NCBI RefSeq assembly: GCF_965363235.1
Contig: NC_134839.1
Location: 61,719,560-61,783,559, forward strand
Reading direction: 5' to 3'
Source of the DNA: Mytilus galloprovincialis
Taxonomy: Eukaryota; Mollusca; Bivalvia; Mytilida; Mytilidae
Length of the DNA: 64,000 nucleotides
Below the pieces are notes generated by a model, which was not told the origin of the DNA, ran no database searches, and was given only the letters and a program-made list of their open reading frames with translations. Both the position numbers and the translations under genes were made by a program. Below are positions 24,301-32,491 of this stretch, one piece after another (position 1 is the first letter of the stretch; each line of letters opens with the position of its first letter).

Positions 24301-26344
24301 TGATATCAGCGTTCCAATTGGGGCATGAAAATTAATATCAATCCTGGATTTCTTGGATCGTTTCGTTTGTGGTGTGAATTGTGATGCTCAGTATTTAGTT
24401 TTATATGTCGTGTTTTGAAAACTTTTGTTTTGTTTTTCACTTTAGTGTGATATTACTTAGAAGGGTGTCTTCGAATTGTGTATGTTTTATATATCCACTC
24501 GATATAGTATCTTTGACGTTTTTTTTTTCTCCAAAAAACCATTCACCTGATTTTTTATAACTATTTTATCATCTGAAAGTAGCCAAAGTCTGCTTAGCAA
24601 GAAAATTAATGTCAACATAGTTAATAGTTGTTGACAAATTTGAATCGGTTGCGAAATTCGAAACACGACTAAAATGTAAAAGATTTTTATCACATTTTAT
24701 TTTTAGTTAAAAGTTTCTCAGTTTTTTGTTTTTTTCATTTAAGAAAATCGAATATTTATTTTTACGAGCATGATATATCCGCCAATAATGGTTAACATTG
24801 CCGCAAGGAATCTTGTAAAATTACTAAGAAAAATATGCGACCTTTTCAGGTGATAGTTATGGCACAGTTATTTCTAAAATAACATTTCTAAATAATGTTG
24901 ACCTTACAACACAGGCAGTGTTGAAAACAAATCAGTCTGAAGTCAACTCTTCCGAAAAAGGTAAGTTCAAGATAACAATTTGAAAGCTGATTTTGATAAA
25001 ATATTTTTTTCTTAACTGTAGTGTATCTATTGTTTGACTTCTCTGAAAAAATATATAATTTATGCATTCAACCAAAGAACAACCACATAAATATAGTGTA
25101 TTTTAAATTCAAAAATAGAAGAATTTGTGATTTGTTGAATACGTAGCGCATTATGTAAAAGTTAGTAAACCTGATGGTGACAAAAATTAATAAAAATCAT
25201 ATATAATTTACGAATCGAAACTTTATAATTGAAAACATTTTTCTAATCAATTTTTATTGAAAAAAGTACTTGGACTATAATTGATATACACTATCTTATA
25301 CAAACCTTGTATCATTTGTTATACGTTGAATTTCAAGGAGGATTTGGAGGGACAGTAACCGCTATTATATTAGCAGTAGGCATGCTGTTCATTGGACTAG
25401 TTGTGATCCTAGTGATGTAAGATATTTTGCATATTTTAAAGTAAAATTAATATTGTGTATACTATTGGTATGGAATTAGTTTTAAAGTAGAAAAACACAC
25501 TTATAAGTGTACATACACATCGCTACATTTAGATATAGATGATTATTAGATATATTTCAAGTATCCGTACAAAAAGTGAAAAATGTGTAATTGAAAACAA
25601 TTGGAAGCTATAATATCTAAGCTAGGTATGATATACAGAATTCGTTTCAACCTTCATGCATGCAAGTTAACCATCATACGATTTTAAAGTCAAAGAAGTA
25701 CATGAAAGTGTAGAATTCTCTCAACAGTAATTAACCAATGTTCAGTTATCTTTAAAAAAAATTTAAACTAAAAGAATTACCGAGATTGCACGAATTTTCG
25801 CAGCCACAATAATATTATCACAACCAAACGATAAGAAGATGTGGTATGATGACCAATGCGACAACTCTCAACAAAAGACCAAGTTATGTAGAAGCTATCA
25901 TTATTTATTATATCCCATTACAGTTATAGACAATTGGAGTGTACAACACTGTTCAAACACTGTTTAAATGGTAACTATTATAAAAGTGAGACAATGTAAC
26001 TAAAACCCATTGAAAGACCGAGGATCTTAAACGTAAACTAAATTCATTATTTTTCTCTCGTTAATGAGCTGAAATAGTAAACGAGTCAAGATTACGATTA
26101 AACTTAAGCCTGCAATAACTAGTATCTCGTTTATCATCAACTGAAATCCGTAAAAAAGGTACGATAAGAAAATATGATCAAACAGGTCAGATTTATATAT
26201 TATTCTTTGTTTCAATTTCACAGGTATATTAAAGAGGATAATATTCCCCGAAAAAAAAACCAGGATTATATGAGTAATGACAATAAAATTGTATCTGAAA
26301 TTGATATAAAACATTTTACTGGATGCTTATTCTTAACTTCGTGA
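15332..26344 (+). CDS. Receptor gene 1: signal peptide, two degenerate C-type-lectin-like domains, TM, short tail
   Basis: Predicted exons: 15332-15392, 15978-16151, 20063-20131, 22279-22449, 23524-23643, 24850-24960, 25338-25416, 26224-26344; about 301 residues. Signal peptide about 1-20. CTLD-like domain 1 is 21-101 (LSWDEARRECK early; four Cys). CTLD-like domain 2 is 102-198 (YWINST in the place of the WIG motif, then C-x8-C near the end). An extracellular stalk 199-235 precedes TM about 241-262 and a 39-residue tail. Introns are phase 1 except the last, phase 2. Exons 1, 3 and 5 have exactly the lengths of those in the gene at 39.9 kb. Several N-x-S/T sites fit an extracellular protein. 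Both domains are short and lack obvious calcium-ligand motifs, so sugar binding is uncertain. A role as a surface or immune-type receptor is inference. The intron 3 donor (GTTGGT) is weak, and exon 8 contains a run of nine A. Confidence 0.7.
15978..16151 (+). CDS. Receptor gene 1 exon 2 (first half of CTLD-like domain 1)
   Basis: 58 codons, phase 1 at both ends, acceptor TTTAG, donor GTAAGG. Landmarks are LSWDEARRECKTKNK, SVWTANY and LGCNKST. W-x-x-A-x-x-x-C is the early core signature of C-type-lectin folds. Confidence 0.8.
16695..18402 (+). pseudogene. Decayed reverse transcriptase of a non-LTR or Penelope-like retroelement
   Basis: A single reading frame from about 16695 is interrupted by stops at 17108-17110 and 17621-17623. 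A one-base frameshift follows near 18114 and another stop at about 18247. Recognisable parts in order: VITGDINIANNTSL, KYREPKSINWKY, YVVVPADKAPNNIVFV, YWIPKLHKCPYKQRYIAG (RT finger region), FNFSTLYTSIPH, GIPMGTNCAPLLADLF, then the catalytic box FRYIDDVLS, SYLDLHLEID, and in the shifted frame APAYGVYISQLIRYSRACIS. The YIDD box and GIPMGTNCAP are diagnostic of a polymerase. No endonuclease domain was seen. The element family (Penelope-like or other) is not certain. It sits in the sense orientation within intron 2 of receptor gene 1. Confidence 0.8.
18403..18690 (+). mobile_element. 3' non-coding tail of the RT element
   Basis: Follows the decayed RT frame directly. Landmarks are GGATCTGCTTACCCTTCCGG, AGCACCTGAGATTACCCCTT and TCTATGTTGTGTCATG, ending near TTTCATCCCTCTTTTATTGG. 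Short copies of this tail alone occur at 14992-15116 (minus) and 46249-46305 (plus), which ties those fragments to this element. Confidence 0.65.
18780..19400 (+). repeat. Two-plus tandem units (about 276 bp) with AGGTCA clusters
   Basis: The block AAAGGTCAAGGTCAT at 18800 recurs at about 19076 and, degenerate, at about 19336-19352. Shared unit text includes GTAAATGATATGATGTCTTT, CTTCAACCTATTTAA and CACAACCATACAAGTGATTG. The units are clearly tandem and diverged by several percent. Confidence 0.75.
19640..19860 (+). repeat. Interspersed repeat family D (copy 2)
   Basis: Landmarks GTGAGAGGTTTAAATAAC, CAGGTTTAATCCAC and TTGATTTTGCCATTTGATTA match the family described at 10588-10790. It lies in intron 2 of receptor gene 1. 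Confidence 0.7.
20063..20131 (+). CDS. Receptor gene 1 exon 3 (second half of CTLD-like domain 1)
   Basis: 23 codons, reading GFCESLHIEQIPKSEHYEGL and then CEN. Acceptor TAACAG; donor GTTGGT (suboptimal). The length (69 nt) and the Cys and I/V-E-Q positions match exon 3 of the paralogue exactly, which is why I accept the weak donor. Confidence 0.7.
20400..20500 (-). repeat. Antisense diverged fragment of repeat family A
   Basis: On the minus strand it reads like the last third of the 355-bp unit (GTTGACATGAA on the plus strand, CCCAGTAGT, GGACGTTTC). It lies head-on against the sense array beginning at 20526. Confidence 0.55.
20526..21327 (+). repeat. Tandem array of 355-bp repeat family A (2.3 units)
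   Basis: Units start at 20526, 20881 and 21236 (ATAGTTATCAAAGGTACC and variants), giving a period of 355 bp. The third unit breaks off after CTCATCAGTGACGCTCATAT. Units 1 and 2 differ by scattered substitutions. The embedded open frames are repeat-borne and not genes. It lies in intron 3 of receptor gene 1. Confidence 0.9.
21919..22075. repeat. Long palindrome, about 73-bp arms
   Basis: Left arm 21919-21990 starts AAATAATTCATGGGGGCTTG and ends ATTTTACCCCT. Right arm 22002-22075 is its reverse complement with a few mismatches. The short tip is CGCTATCGCTC. The first part of the arm sequence (ACCCGTGGTAAAAT) also occurs once upstream at 21487. It lies in intron 3 of receptor gene 1. Confidence 0.85.
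22279..22449 (+). CDS. Receptor gene 1 exon 4 (first half of CTLD-like domain 2)
   Basis: 57 codons, phase 1 at both ends, acceptor TAACAG, donor GTACGT. It encodes one Cys (GTCKRG), an acidic-amphipathic helix region (LGHAIKEMEVN) and YWINSTNI, which occupies the WIG position of the fold and carries an N-glycosylation sequon. Confidence 0.8.
22465..23252 (+). mobile_element. Non-autonomous Helitron-like interspersed element
   Basis: Begins TAGCTCACCTGGCCCAAAGG and ends with the 16-bp palindrome AGGCTCTTAAGAGCCT followed by CTAG and T. A hairpin just before a CTRR terminus and insertion before T are Helitron 3'-end traits. The 5' end does not show the expected A|TC junction cleanly. Its 3' end recurs at 27303-27360. 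A decayed internal part may be at 43235-43320. It starts 16 bp after exon 4 of receptor gene 1. Confidence 0.55.
23524..23643 (+). CDS. Receptor gene 1 exon 5 (second half of CTLD-like domain 2)
   Basis: 40 codons, phase 1 at both ends, acceptor TCTTAG, donor GTATTT. It contains SFVRHCMLYTRY and DCREKYPFMC. C-x8-C with aromatic and hydrophobic residues before the last Cys is the usual C-terminal signature of C-type-lectin folds. The length is identical to that in the paralogue (120 nt). Confidence 0.8.
23644..24849. other. Receptor gene 1 intron 5, nothing recognised
   Basis: About 1.2 kb of AT-rich intron with no repeat or ORF I can name. Confidence 0.4.
24850..24960 (+). CDS. Receptor gene 1 exon 6 (extracellular stalk)
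   Basis: 37 codons beginning GDSYGTVISK, acceptor TTTCAG, donor GTAAGT. Rich in Ser, Thr and Asn with N-x-S sequons, no Cys. The H/S-Y-G-T-V-I-S-K block is shared with exon 6 of the paralogue. Confidence 0.75.
25338..25416 (+). CDS. Receptor gene 1 exon 7 (transmembrane segment)
   Basis: Encodes GGFGGTVTAII, then LAVGMLFIGLVVILV, a single transmembrane helix. Acceptor TTCAAG, donor GTAAGA, leaving phase 2. It parallels exon 7 of the paralogue. Confidence 0.75.
25838..25890 (+). repeat. Short repeat family F end fragment
   Basis: AAGATGTGGTATGATGACC and GACAACTCTCAACAAAAGACC are the common end module seen also at 53785, 56180 and (antisense) 26935. It lies in intron 7 of receptor gene 1. Confidence 0.6.
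26224..26344 (+). CDS. Receptor gene 1 exon 8 (candidate cytoplasmic tail)
   Basis: After a good acceptor (TTTCAATTTCACAG) the phase left by exon 7 gives M, then YIKEDNIPRKKNQDYMSNDN and about 19 more residues to a TGA at 26342. A basic cluster just inside the membrane fits a type I topology. The exon includes a run of nine A that makes the frame vulnerable, and no close AATAAA follows, so this is the least certain exon. Confidence 0.4.
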
Positions 26345-26624
26345 ATTTTGTTTTTTCTTTTCTTGAAAAAGATCTCTCACTATTATTTCATACTAGAAGA
26401 TTATAAAATATTTAAAATTTTCTAGATTTTATTACTTTGTATATCGTTACCGTCAAATAACAGCACGTATAAGTCTTATAGACTTCCCTATACATAAAAT
26501 GGCTTTAAATAATCAGTGTGGATAATCATTTATTTTTTCAAAACTGTCTGTTTGTTATAAAAGAAACTTAATTTCGAACATGGATGTTACACTATTGTTT
26601 CATGTTAAACTGAAGGTTGATACC

Positions 26625-26945
26625 TATCAAAACGTTTAAACCCGCTGAATTTGTTTGCACCTGTCAAAAAACAGAAACCTGATGTTCGGTGGTTGTCTTT
26701 TGTTGATGTGGTTCATAAGCGTTTTTTGTTTCTCGTTAATTTATATAAATTAGACTGTTGGTTTTCCCGTTTGAAAGGTTTAACACTAGTAAATTGGGAC
26801 CCTTATAGTTTTCTGTTCGGTGTGAGCCAAGGCTCAGTGTTGAAGACCGTTCTTTGACCTATAATGGTTTACTTTTACAAATTGTGACTTGGATGGAGAT
26901 TTGTCTCATCGGCACTCATACCACATCTTCTGATATCTATATATG
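26625..26945 (+). repeat. Interspersed repeat ending in the family F module (antisense)
   Basis: Landmarks are TGTTGATGTGGTTCATAAGC, TTGGTTTTCCCGTTTGAAAG, TCGGTGTGAGCCAAGGCTCA and GACTTGGATGGAGATTTGTC, ending CATACCACATCTTCTGATAT. A diverged antisense copy of its middle part is at 41395-41510. A 68-codon frame inside it is not a gene. Confidence 0.7.
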
Positions 26946-27302
26946 AAGTATAATAAATGGAAGAGGTCATAGTTGTATCCTTTTACTTTATTTTGAGTTT
27001 TGAACAAAGAGTAAAAAAAGATACTCTGAGTTCATTTATTTTTGTTGGTACCAATTTTCTTTGAATGCCGAACACTTGCCTTTTCGTGGATATTTGATTC
27101 GTGGTTTTGCTAAATGTTGCATACAATCTGAAAGACCTGTTAGATTATATTGACACTCGGACTTAGTACTTGGTTAATATAGTCTAGAGAAACTAAAGAA
27201 ATTAAAGGAAATAAATAATCAACAAATACAAGATAAAAAAAAACAATGATTTTTGTCACGAATTCAATTCTAGACTTCAGTGTTGGAGGGTGTTCTTTTC
27301 CT

Positions 27303-27360
27303 TTATTGAATATGCGCATACACTAAGGTGAGCACCACAGGCTCTTTAGAGCCTCTAGTT
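27303..27360 (+). repeat. 3' end fragment of the Helitron-like element
   Basis: Reads AAGGTGAGCACCACAGG, then GCTCTTTAGAGC and CTCTAGT, matching the last 55 bp or so of 22465-23252. The hairpin and the CTAG|T junction are kept. The following stretch, 27361-28073, shows nothing I recognise. Confidence 0.65.
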
Positions 27361-28073
27361 TCTTCATATCAGTAATAATCTCATTATTTTGACAAAGGAC
27401 AAAACAAAAATCGAAACGTTAATTGAACCTTTAATATTGCTTTATACGAACCAACCGACTTTATAGCTATTTTTAACAGATTTCGGGAGAAGGTGTCAAT
27501 TTCTATTTACATATAATATAATGAAATTATCTTGCGTCCGTACTTACTTGAATTTACTCATCGGTAACGCAAAACGATTAAAACTGTCTTTTTCAGTTAT
27601 AGGAAGAAACTGTCATTTTTTAATTAGAAAGAAATACAGCAGCTAACTTCACAGCTTGGAAAGTGGTATCAACGACACATCGTATTTACATTAATGTGAG
27701 AGAAAAAAAAACAATAGAAATACTTGTTCCGCTGTATTTTGGATGATGGATATGTTTGAGTTTTGCATGATAATCTTAAATTTCTATCCAGTAAAACAAA
27801 GTGACTTTGTTCAAGTTTAATGATTTTTTTTTGCACTAAATAAAAGTCAATCTTGTCATATTGTTTATTGTTCAACGCCTGTAACGAGTCAATGTTATTA
27901 TTACACCGTACATTAAAGTCAATGAAGCTGAAAACACTTTCATCAGAACAGGATAAATAAAGCACCAAAACATTATATGCAAACAAAACTGTATCTTCTT
28001 CAACAAAATAACACCGAACATTAATGTTAAAGTCAATTTAGTATTGGTAATGCCCAGTAATAGCTATAAGACA

Positions 28074-28140
28074 AAAAACGATGAGGGCAACTATTCTAAA
28101 CATCAAATTCTGGGAATTTCTAATTTATTGATCTTGCAAC
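28074..28140 (-). repeat. Inverted piece of the local tandem array
   Basis: GATGAGGGCAACTATTCTAA and CAAATTCTGGGAATTT are the reverse complement of 36231-36277 (and of 37677-37712). Sequence from about 28178 onward is array in the sense orientation, so an inversion junction lies between. Confidence 0.7.
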
Positions 28141-28177
28141 TGAATTCGTAAAATTGAAAGAGGAGTAAACGTGATTA

Positions 28178-28300
28178 AGTAATGACTTAAAACAAAGGTC
28201 CTTACATGTACCTTCAAACTATGTTCCCAATCAATTGTTAATAAATTCTCTCTCAAATGATAAAAGCAAAATTATGTATAATTTTTAACAATATATTTCA
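28178..28300 (+). repeat. Local tandem array, part left of the Ngaro insertion
   Basis: TAATGACTTAAAACAAAGGTCC, then CTCTCTCAAATGATAAAAG and ATATATTTCA, align with array units at 37090-37270 and 38765-38935. The sequence continues to the right of the element at 34753. Confidence 0.7.
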
Positions 28301-28469
28301 TGGTTATTTATATAGGTTCACCTTAATAAATTGGTTTTATACACACAAAACTATTTTTCACGCGTGCACCTTATGGTGCCTCATGCATGAAGAGTGAAGT
28401 CATATAGCACGTGACCGATGCCATTATTAATTTGCAATGGAGTAGTGTGGTCGATTCTATATAGACTAA
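28301..28469 (+). repeat. Ngaro split direct repeat A1
   Basis: 169 bp from TGGTTATTTATATAGG to CTATATAGACTAA, the same as A2 at 33989-34157. As the 5' end of the element it probably carries the promoter; a TATATAG motif lies at about 28457. Confidence 0.9.
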
Positions 28470-28550
28470 ACTCTATATCATTTCATTTTCATTCATGATT
28501 AACTTTATACACAAAATTCATATTTACTGGACCTTCAATATCTTTCAACA

Positions 28551-29891
28551 ATGAGTAGTCGAAAGCGACCAGCGCGACATGATCCAAATGATCCAATGCA
28601 TTGGACCAAAGAACAGTATGTTACCCATTTAAAAAGTATGGGGATTACAGTGAAATCTACTTGGAGATTAGACATGATTCGACAATTGTATTTTGTCAAT
28701 CAAAAGGACTTAGCAAGTTCAACAGAAAGTGGTCAAAATGGTTCTACGGAATCAAGTAATACAGATGAAGTGACAGTTGCTGCCGAAAATCAACCTAACG
28801 TGGACACTGATCAACCAGTAAATGAAAACAATACAATGTCACAAACAGCAGACATGCTAAAGGATTCTACTTCCGCACTAAAGTCGGCAAATGAAGCTAT
28901 GTCGGCTATGTCATCTATGGTTGTAGGACTTCTAGCCAATAAAGATGCTTCATCAAACAGTAGTCTGCAGAATCTAAAGTCAAACTATGACTTTGCCTCG
29001 GCATATCAAGCCACATACGGACACATGACCCCAATCTCTTCTGTAAATGCGGAACAAACCTTCCAAAGACAAGTTGACACTTCTAAAGGGATTGTTTTTG
29101 CAGAGGACCTACCAAAAATGGACTACGTGTCTACTTCTTTAAGAAAGCAAATTCTAGAAGGTAAGGATATAAACCTTTCTCTTTTATTGTATCCAAAAAA
29201 TGAGGTTCCCCAAACACGCACTGTCGTTTCTGAAGGGCTAACTGTAGAGTTATCTGCTCCTAAGGATCCTCGTCTAGAGAAAACATTGACCCTTGATGAG
29301 TTCAATAAGGCCTTCAGGAAATTTAGGAATATTATCTGTAAAGTATATCCTCAACGGCGAGATGAATTAGATCAGTACGAGGCCGATATAAATGATATAG
29401 CCTATAACTACGGACAAAGATTTTACAAATACCACAAATTGTTTTCGGCTAAGGCCGCCACTGCTATTATTGAACATAATATTGCAATTAACTGGGGAAA
29501 GGTAGACGACCGTCTATTACATCTAGTTATGAATGGGTTACAAAGTAGAGAATGTGAACTATGTGGAGATTACGACCACACAACGAAATTCTGCCAAAAA
29601 CAAGTTTATCAAGAAACTCCTCCTTGCGCCCCACAAGCCACGACGAACGGTCGTGTTGTAGATAAATCAAAAGATAGGCATGGGAGAAATATCATTCAAG
29701 CAGAGGGTCTTGACCTTTGTAATAATTTCAATTATGGAACATGCAAATGGAAAGAATGCAAGTTTACACATGCGTGTATCAAGTGTAAAAGTAGAGGTCA
29801 CGGTTTCAAGACATGTGGTAACAACAAGGATACCAGTGCTAGTAATCAAAACAAAACTGCTGATAAGCCGAACGTTAAAACATCTAGGTGA
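28551..29891 (+). CDS. gag: Ngaro ORF1, Gag-like nucleic-acid-binding protein
   Basis: 446 residues. The N-terminus (about 12-50) resembles a SAP-like helix pair (WTKEQYVTHLKSMGI). The middle is Ser/Asn-rich and then helical (about 240-330). The C-terminus has zinc-binding motifs: CELCGDYDHTTKFC (C-x2-C-x4-H-x4-C, a zinc knuckle) at about 336-349, and a further Cys/His cluster with CNNFNYGTCKWKECKFTH followed by CIKCKSRGHGFKTC at about 388-423. It should coat the element's RNA. It ends in TGA six bases before the ATG of the polymerase ORF and in the same reading frame. Start chosen as the first Met after A1. Confidence 0.85.
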   Translation: MSSRKRPARHDPNDPMHWTKEQYVTHLKSMGITVKSTWRLDMIRQLYFVNQKDLASSTESGQNGSTESSNTDEVTVAAENQPNVDTDQPVNENNTMSQTADMLKDSTSALKSANEAMSAMSSMVVGLLANKDASSNSSLQNLKSNYDFASAYQATYGHMTPISSVNAEQTFQRQVDTSKGIVFAEDLPKMDYVSTSLRKQILEGKDINLSLLLYPKNEVPQTRTVVSEGLTVELSAPKDPRLEKTLTLDEFNKAFRKFRNIICKVYPQRRDELDQYEADINDIAYNYGQRFYKYHKLFSAKAATAIIEHNIAINWGKVDDRLLHLVMNGLQSRECELCGDYDHTTKFCQKQVYQETPPCAPQATTNGRVVDKSKDRHGRNIIQAEGLDLCNNFNYGTCKWKECKFTHACIKCKSRGHGFKTCGNNKDTSASNQNKTADKPNVKTSR

Positions 29892-29897
29892 CTCGAT

Positions 29898-31517
29898 ATG
29901 AATGATGATTATCAACTTTCTTGCATCAATGTAAATAACCTTGAAAAAGAATTAGCAAAACATCCGGATAGAAATTTTGTAAAATATTTATTAGACGGTA
30001 TAACAAACGGTTTTGATACCATGGTGTCGAAAACAGAATTACCAACAGTTGAATGTAAAAATCTACAATCAGCTTTCCGAAATCCAGACAGCGTTGATAT
30101 TATAATTAAACAAGAGGTCGATAAAGGTTATCTAGTTGGGCCATTCAAAAAGCTCCCTTTTGATAGGTATCGTGTGAGCCCAATAGGTATAGTGGAAGGC
30201 AAATATTCAGGAAAAAAGAGGTTAATAGTTGATTTGTCGTCTCCACATGAAAGTCAAGATCATTTTAGTATTAACGATTTAATCGATAAAGAGCAATGCT
30301 CGCTGTCATACGTTAAAATAGATGATGCAATCAACGCAATTAAAGAATTCGGACGATTATCAATACTAAATAAGGCGGACATTGCCGATGCATTCAAGCA
30401 ATTAGGGATCAAAAGGGATCAGCATCATTTATACTGTATTAAATGGAGAAATTTATATTACTATTATGTGCGTCTTTGTTTTGGCTCACGATCATCACCT
30501 AAAATATTTGACAACTTGTCAGTGGCAATTTGTTGGATAGCCAAGAACAATTACAATATTCCAGTTATACTTCATCTGCTTGATGATTTTTTAACTGTTC
30601 AAGCATCAGACACTTCAGGAGATAGAACTATGGCACTTATCACTTTAATTTTTAATAGATTGAATATACCATTATCTAAGAAAAAGACTGTAGGTCCACA
30701 TACCACACTAGAGTATCTCGGAATTATATTAGATACAGATAAGATGGAAGCTAGACTTCCACAAGATAAAGTTGAACGCATTATTTATTTCATTGGAACA
30801 TTTCTACGTCGACGTTCTATTAAAAAACGAGAACTTTTACAACTCTTGGGACATTTCAATTTTGCCGCAAGAGTTATTATACCTGGACGGACTTTTGTAA
30901 CTTATCTCATTAACCTATCGACTAAAGTTAACAATCTGAATTACTATGTTACACTGTCAGCCGAATGTCGAGATGATTTAAAGATGTGGTATATTTTTCT
31001 TAAGCAGTGGAACTGCGTCTCCTTTTTCTATGATACTTTCACTACCAATTCAGCGGATTTCGAATTGTTTACAGATGCTGCTTCAACACTTGGCTTTGGA
31101 GGTTACTTCAAGGGACATTGGTTTTGTAGTTCTTGGCCACCAGAGTTACAAAATATACTTGATTCTGATATGTCTATGGCTTTCCGAGAATTGTATCCAA
31201 TTGTAGTGGCGGCAGTACTTTGGGGCAAACTTTGGACGAGAAAACGAATAGTTTTTCATTGTGATAATGAATCTACTGTTAATATTATAAACAAGGGACG
31301 CTCCAAAGTGCAAGATATTATGAAACTAATGCGTAAACTCACTTGGTTAGCTGCAATTAACAATTTTACATTTTCAAGTAAGCATATCCCTGGTGTTAAA
31401 AATGTGATTGCAGATTCACTTTCTCGATTTGATTTTCAGACGTTCCGGAAAGAAGCGCCGGAAGCAGATGCACAAGCCATGATTTGTCCGCACTTCTCAC
31501 TCGTAATGTGGAATTGA
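29898..31517 (+). CDS. pol: Ngaro ORF2, reverse transcriptase - RNase H
   Basis: 539 residues. RT motifs: KKRLIVDLSSP at about 106-116, catalytic Asp161 in NKADIADAF, FGSRSSPKIFD at about 195-205, HLLDDF with Asp229-Asp230, and LEYLGIILD at about 271-279. RNase H residues: Asp393 (LFTDAAS), Glu431 (RELYP), Asp456 (HCDNEST) and Asp506 (VIADSLSRF), so the DEDD set is complete. LLDDF in place of YxDD is usual for DIRS-order elements. No methyltransferase domain is seen. The tyrosine recombinase frame starts 34 nt before this one ends. Confidence 0.93.
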   Translation: MNDDYQLSCINVNNLEKELAKHPDRNFVKYLLDGITNGFDTMVSKTELPTVECKNLQSAFRNPDSVDIIIKQEVDKGYLVGPFKKLPFDRYRVSPIGIVEGKYSGKKRLIVDLSSPHESQDHFSINDLIDKEQCSLSYVKIDDAINAIKEFGRLSILNKADIADAFKQLGIKRDQHHLYCIKWRNLYYYYVRLCFGSRSSPKIFDNLSVAICWIAKNNYNIPVILHLLDDFLTVQASDTSGDRTMALITLIFNRLNIPLSKKKTVGPHTTLEYLGIILDTDKMEARLPQDKVERIIYFIGTFLRRRSIKKRELLQLLGHFNFAARVIIPGRTFVTYLINLSTKVNNLNYYVTLSAECRDDLKMWYIFLKQWNCVSFFYDTFTTNSADFELFTDAASTLGFGGYFKGHWFCSSWPPELQNILDSDMSMAFRELYPIVVAAVLWGKLWTRKRIVFHCDNESTVNIINKGRSKVQDIMKLMRKLTWLAAINNFTFSSKHIPGVKNVIADSLSRFDFQTFRKEAPEADAQAMICPHFSLVMWN

Positions 31518-32491
31518 CTAATAGTGTAAGTTGTTTACTCAAAACTTCAATAGCTCCTAGAACACGTACGCAGTATGAGTGTGGGTATTCTGCCTATGCA
31601 ACCTTTTTACGAATGACTGGAGTGATTTGGCTTAATTCAGACATGCCTCCGTTAACTGAAGAATCTCTTATTCATTTCGCTACGCATTGTTTTAAAAACT
31701 TGCACTTGAAATGTTCTACTATTAAAATGTATATATGTGGAATACGATATAAATACTTAGAGAATGGGAAGACTTCAATATTTAGCGGCAGTTCTGATAA
31801 ACTTTATCGACTCGATGCGTTATATAGAGGAATAAAGAAAAATGAGAAAAAATCAACAAAACCTAGACTGCCAATTACCTTCACGATACTCAAGGACATT
31901 TGTCAGTTGTTGAGGAAAGGGTATTATACTCCGTATGTAGACATTCTTCTGGAAGCAGCGTGTGTCACGGCATATTTTGGATTTCTCCGATGTGGGGAAT
32001 TTACAGTATTACATTCGTTTGATTCAGAATGCAATGTGAGTATCGAAGATATCCGATTCCTTAAGGATAAAGTTACCTTTCATTTGAAAGCTTCAAAAAC
32101 AGACCCATTCCGTGAAGGTGTTGACATTCATTTATTTGCGTCGGGAGTTTCTGTTTGTCCAGTCTTATCTCTGGAACGTTACATGGACTATCGTTCTAGG
32201 AAATTCAAAGATAGTAAATCACAAGACGCTTTCTTTGTGATGGAAAATAGGAAAGCTTTAACACGAAACTACTTCATTTCTTCTCTAAAAAACATACTTG
32301 CCGTACTTGGATACAACTCAGACTTATATAATGGTCACAGCTTTCGAATTGGAGCAAGTACCACAGCAGGTTCAAAAATTGAAGATCACCTTATTCAGAC
32401 ACTCGGACGGTGGAGTTCACAGTGTTATACGCGCTATATCAGAACATCTTTATCAACGATACAGCAAGCTCAACAAGCATTACTCGAATGA
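31484..32491 (+). CDS. Ngaro ORF3, tyrosine recombinase
   Basis: 335 residues with a SAM-like N-terminal domain (about 15-125) and a catalytic domain (about 130-335). Catalytic residues visible: Arg169 (FLRCGE), a likely beta-hairpin Lys in KASKTD (202 or 205), His285-x-x-Arg288 (GHSFRIGAS), Trp310 (LGRWSS) and the nucleophile Tyr in CYTRYIR (315 or 318). It would insert the circular DNA form into the genome without cutting out a duplication. The frame differs from ORF2 and overlaps it by 34 nt. Confidence 0.92.
   Translation: MSALLTRNVELTNSVSCLLKTSIAPRTRTQYECGYSAYATFLRMTGVIWLNSDMPPLTEESLIHFATHCFKNLHLKCSTIKMYICGIRYKYLENGKTSIFSGSSDKLYRLDALYRGIKKNEKKSTKPRLPITFTILKDICQLLRKGYYTPYVDILLEAACVTAYFGFLRCGEFTVLHSFDSECNVSIEDIRFLKDKVTFHLKASKTDPFREGVDIHLFASGVSVCPVLSLERYMDYRSRKFKDSKSQDAFFVMENRKALTRNYFISSLKNILAVLGYNSDLYNGHSFRIGASTTAGSKIEDHLIQTLGRWSSQCYTRYIRTSLSTIQQAQQALLE

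Noticed and set aside
29667..29915. Minus-strand 82-codon frame over the end of Ngaro ORF1
   Set aside because: Antisense shadow of the zinc-finger region.
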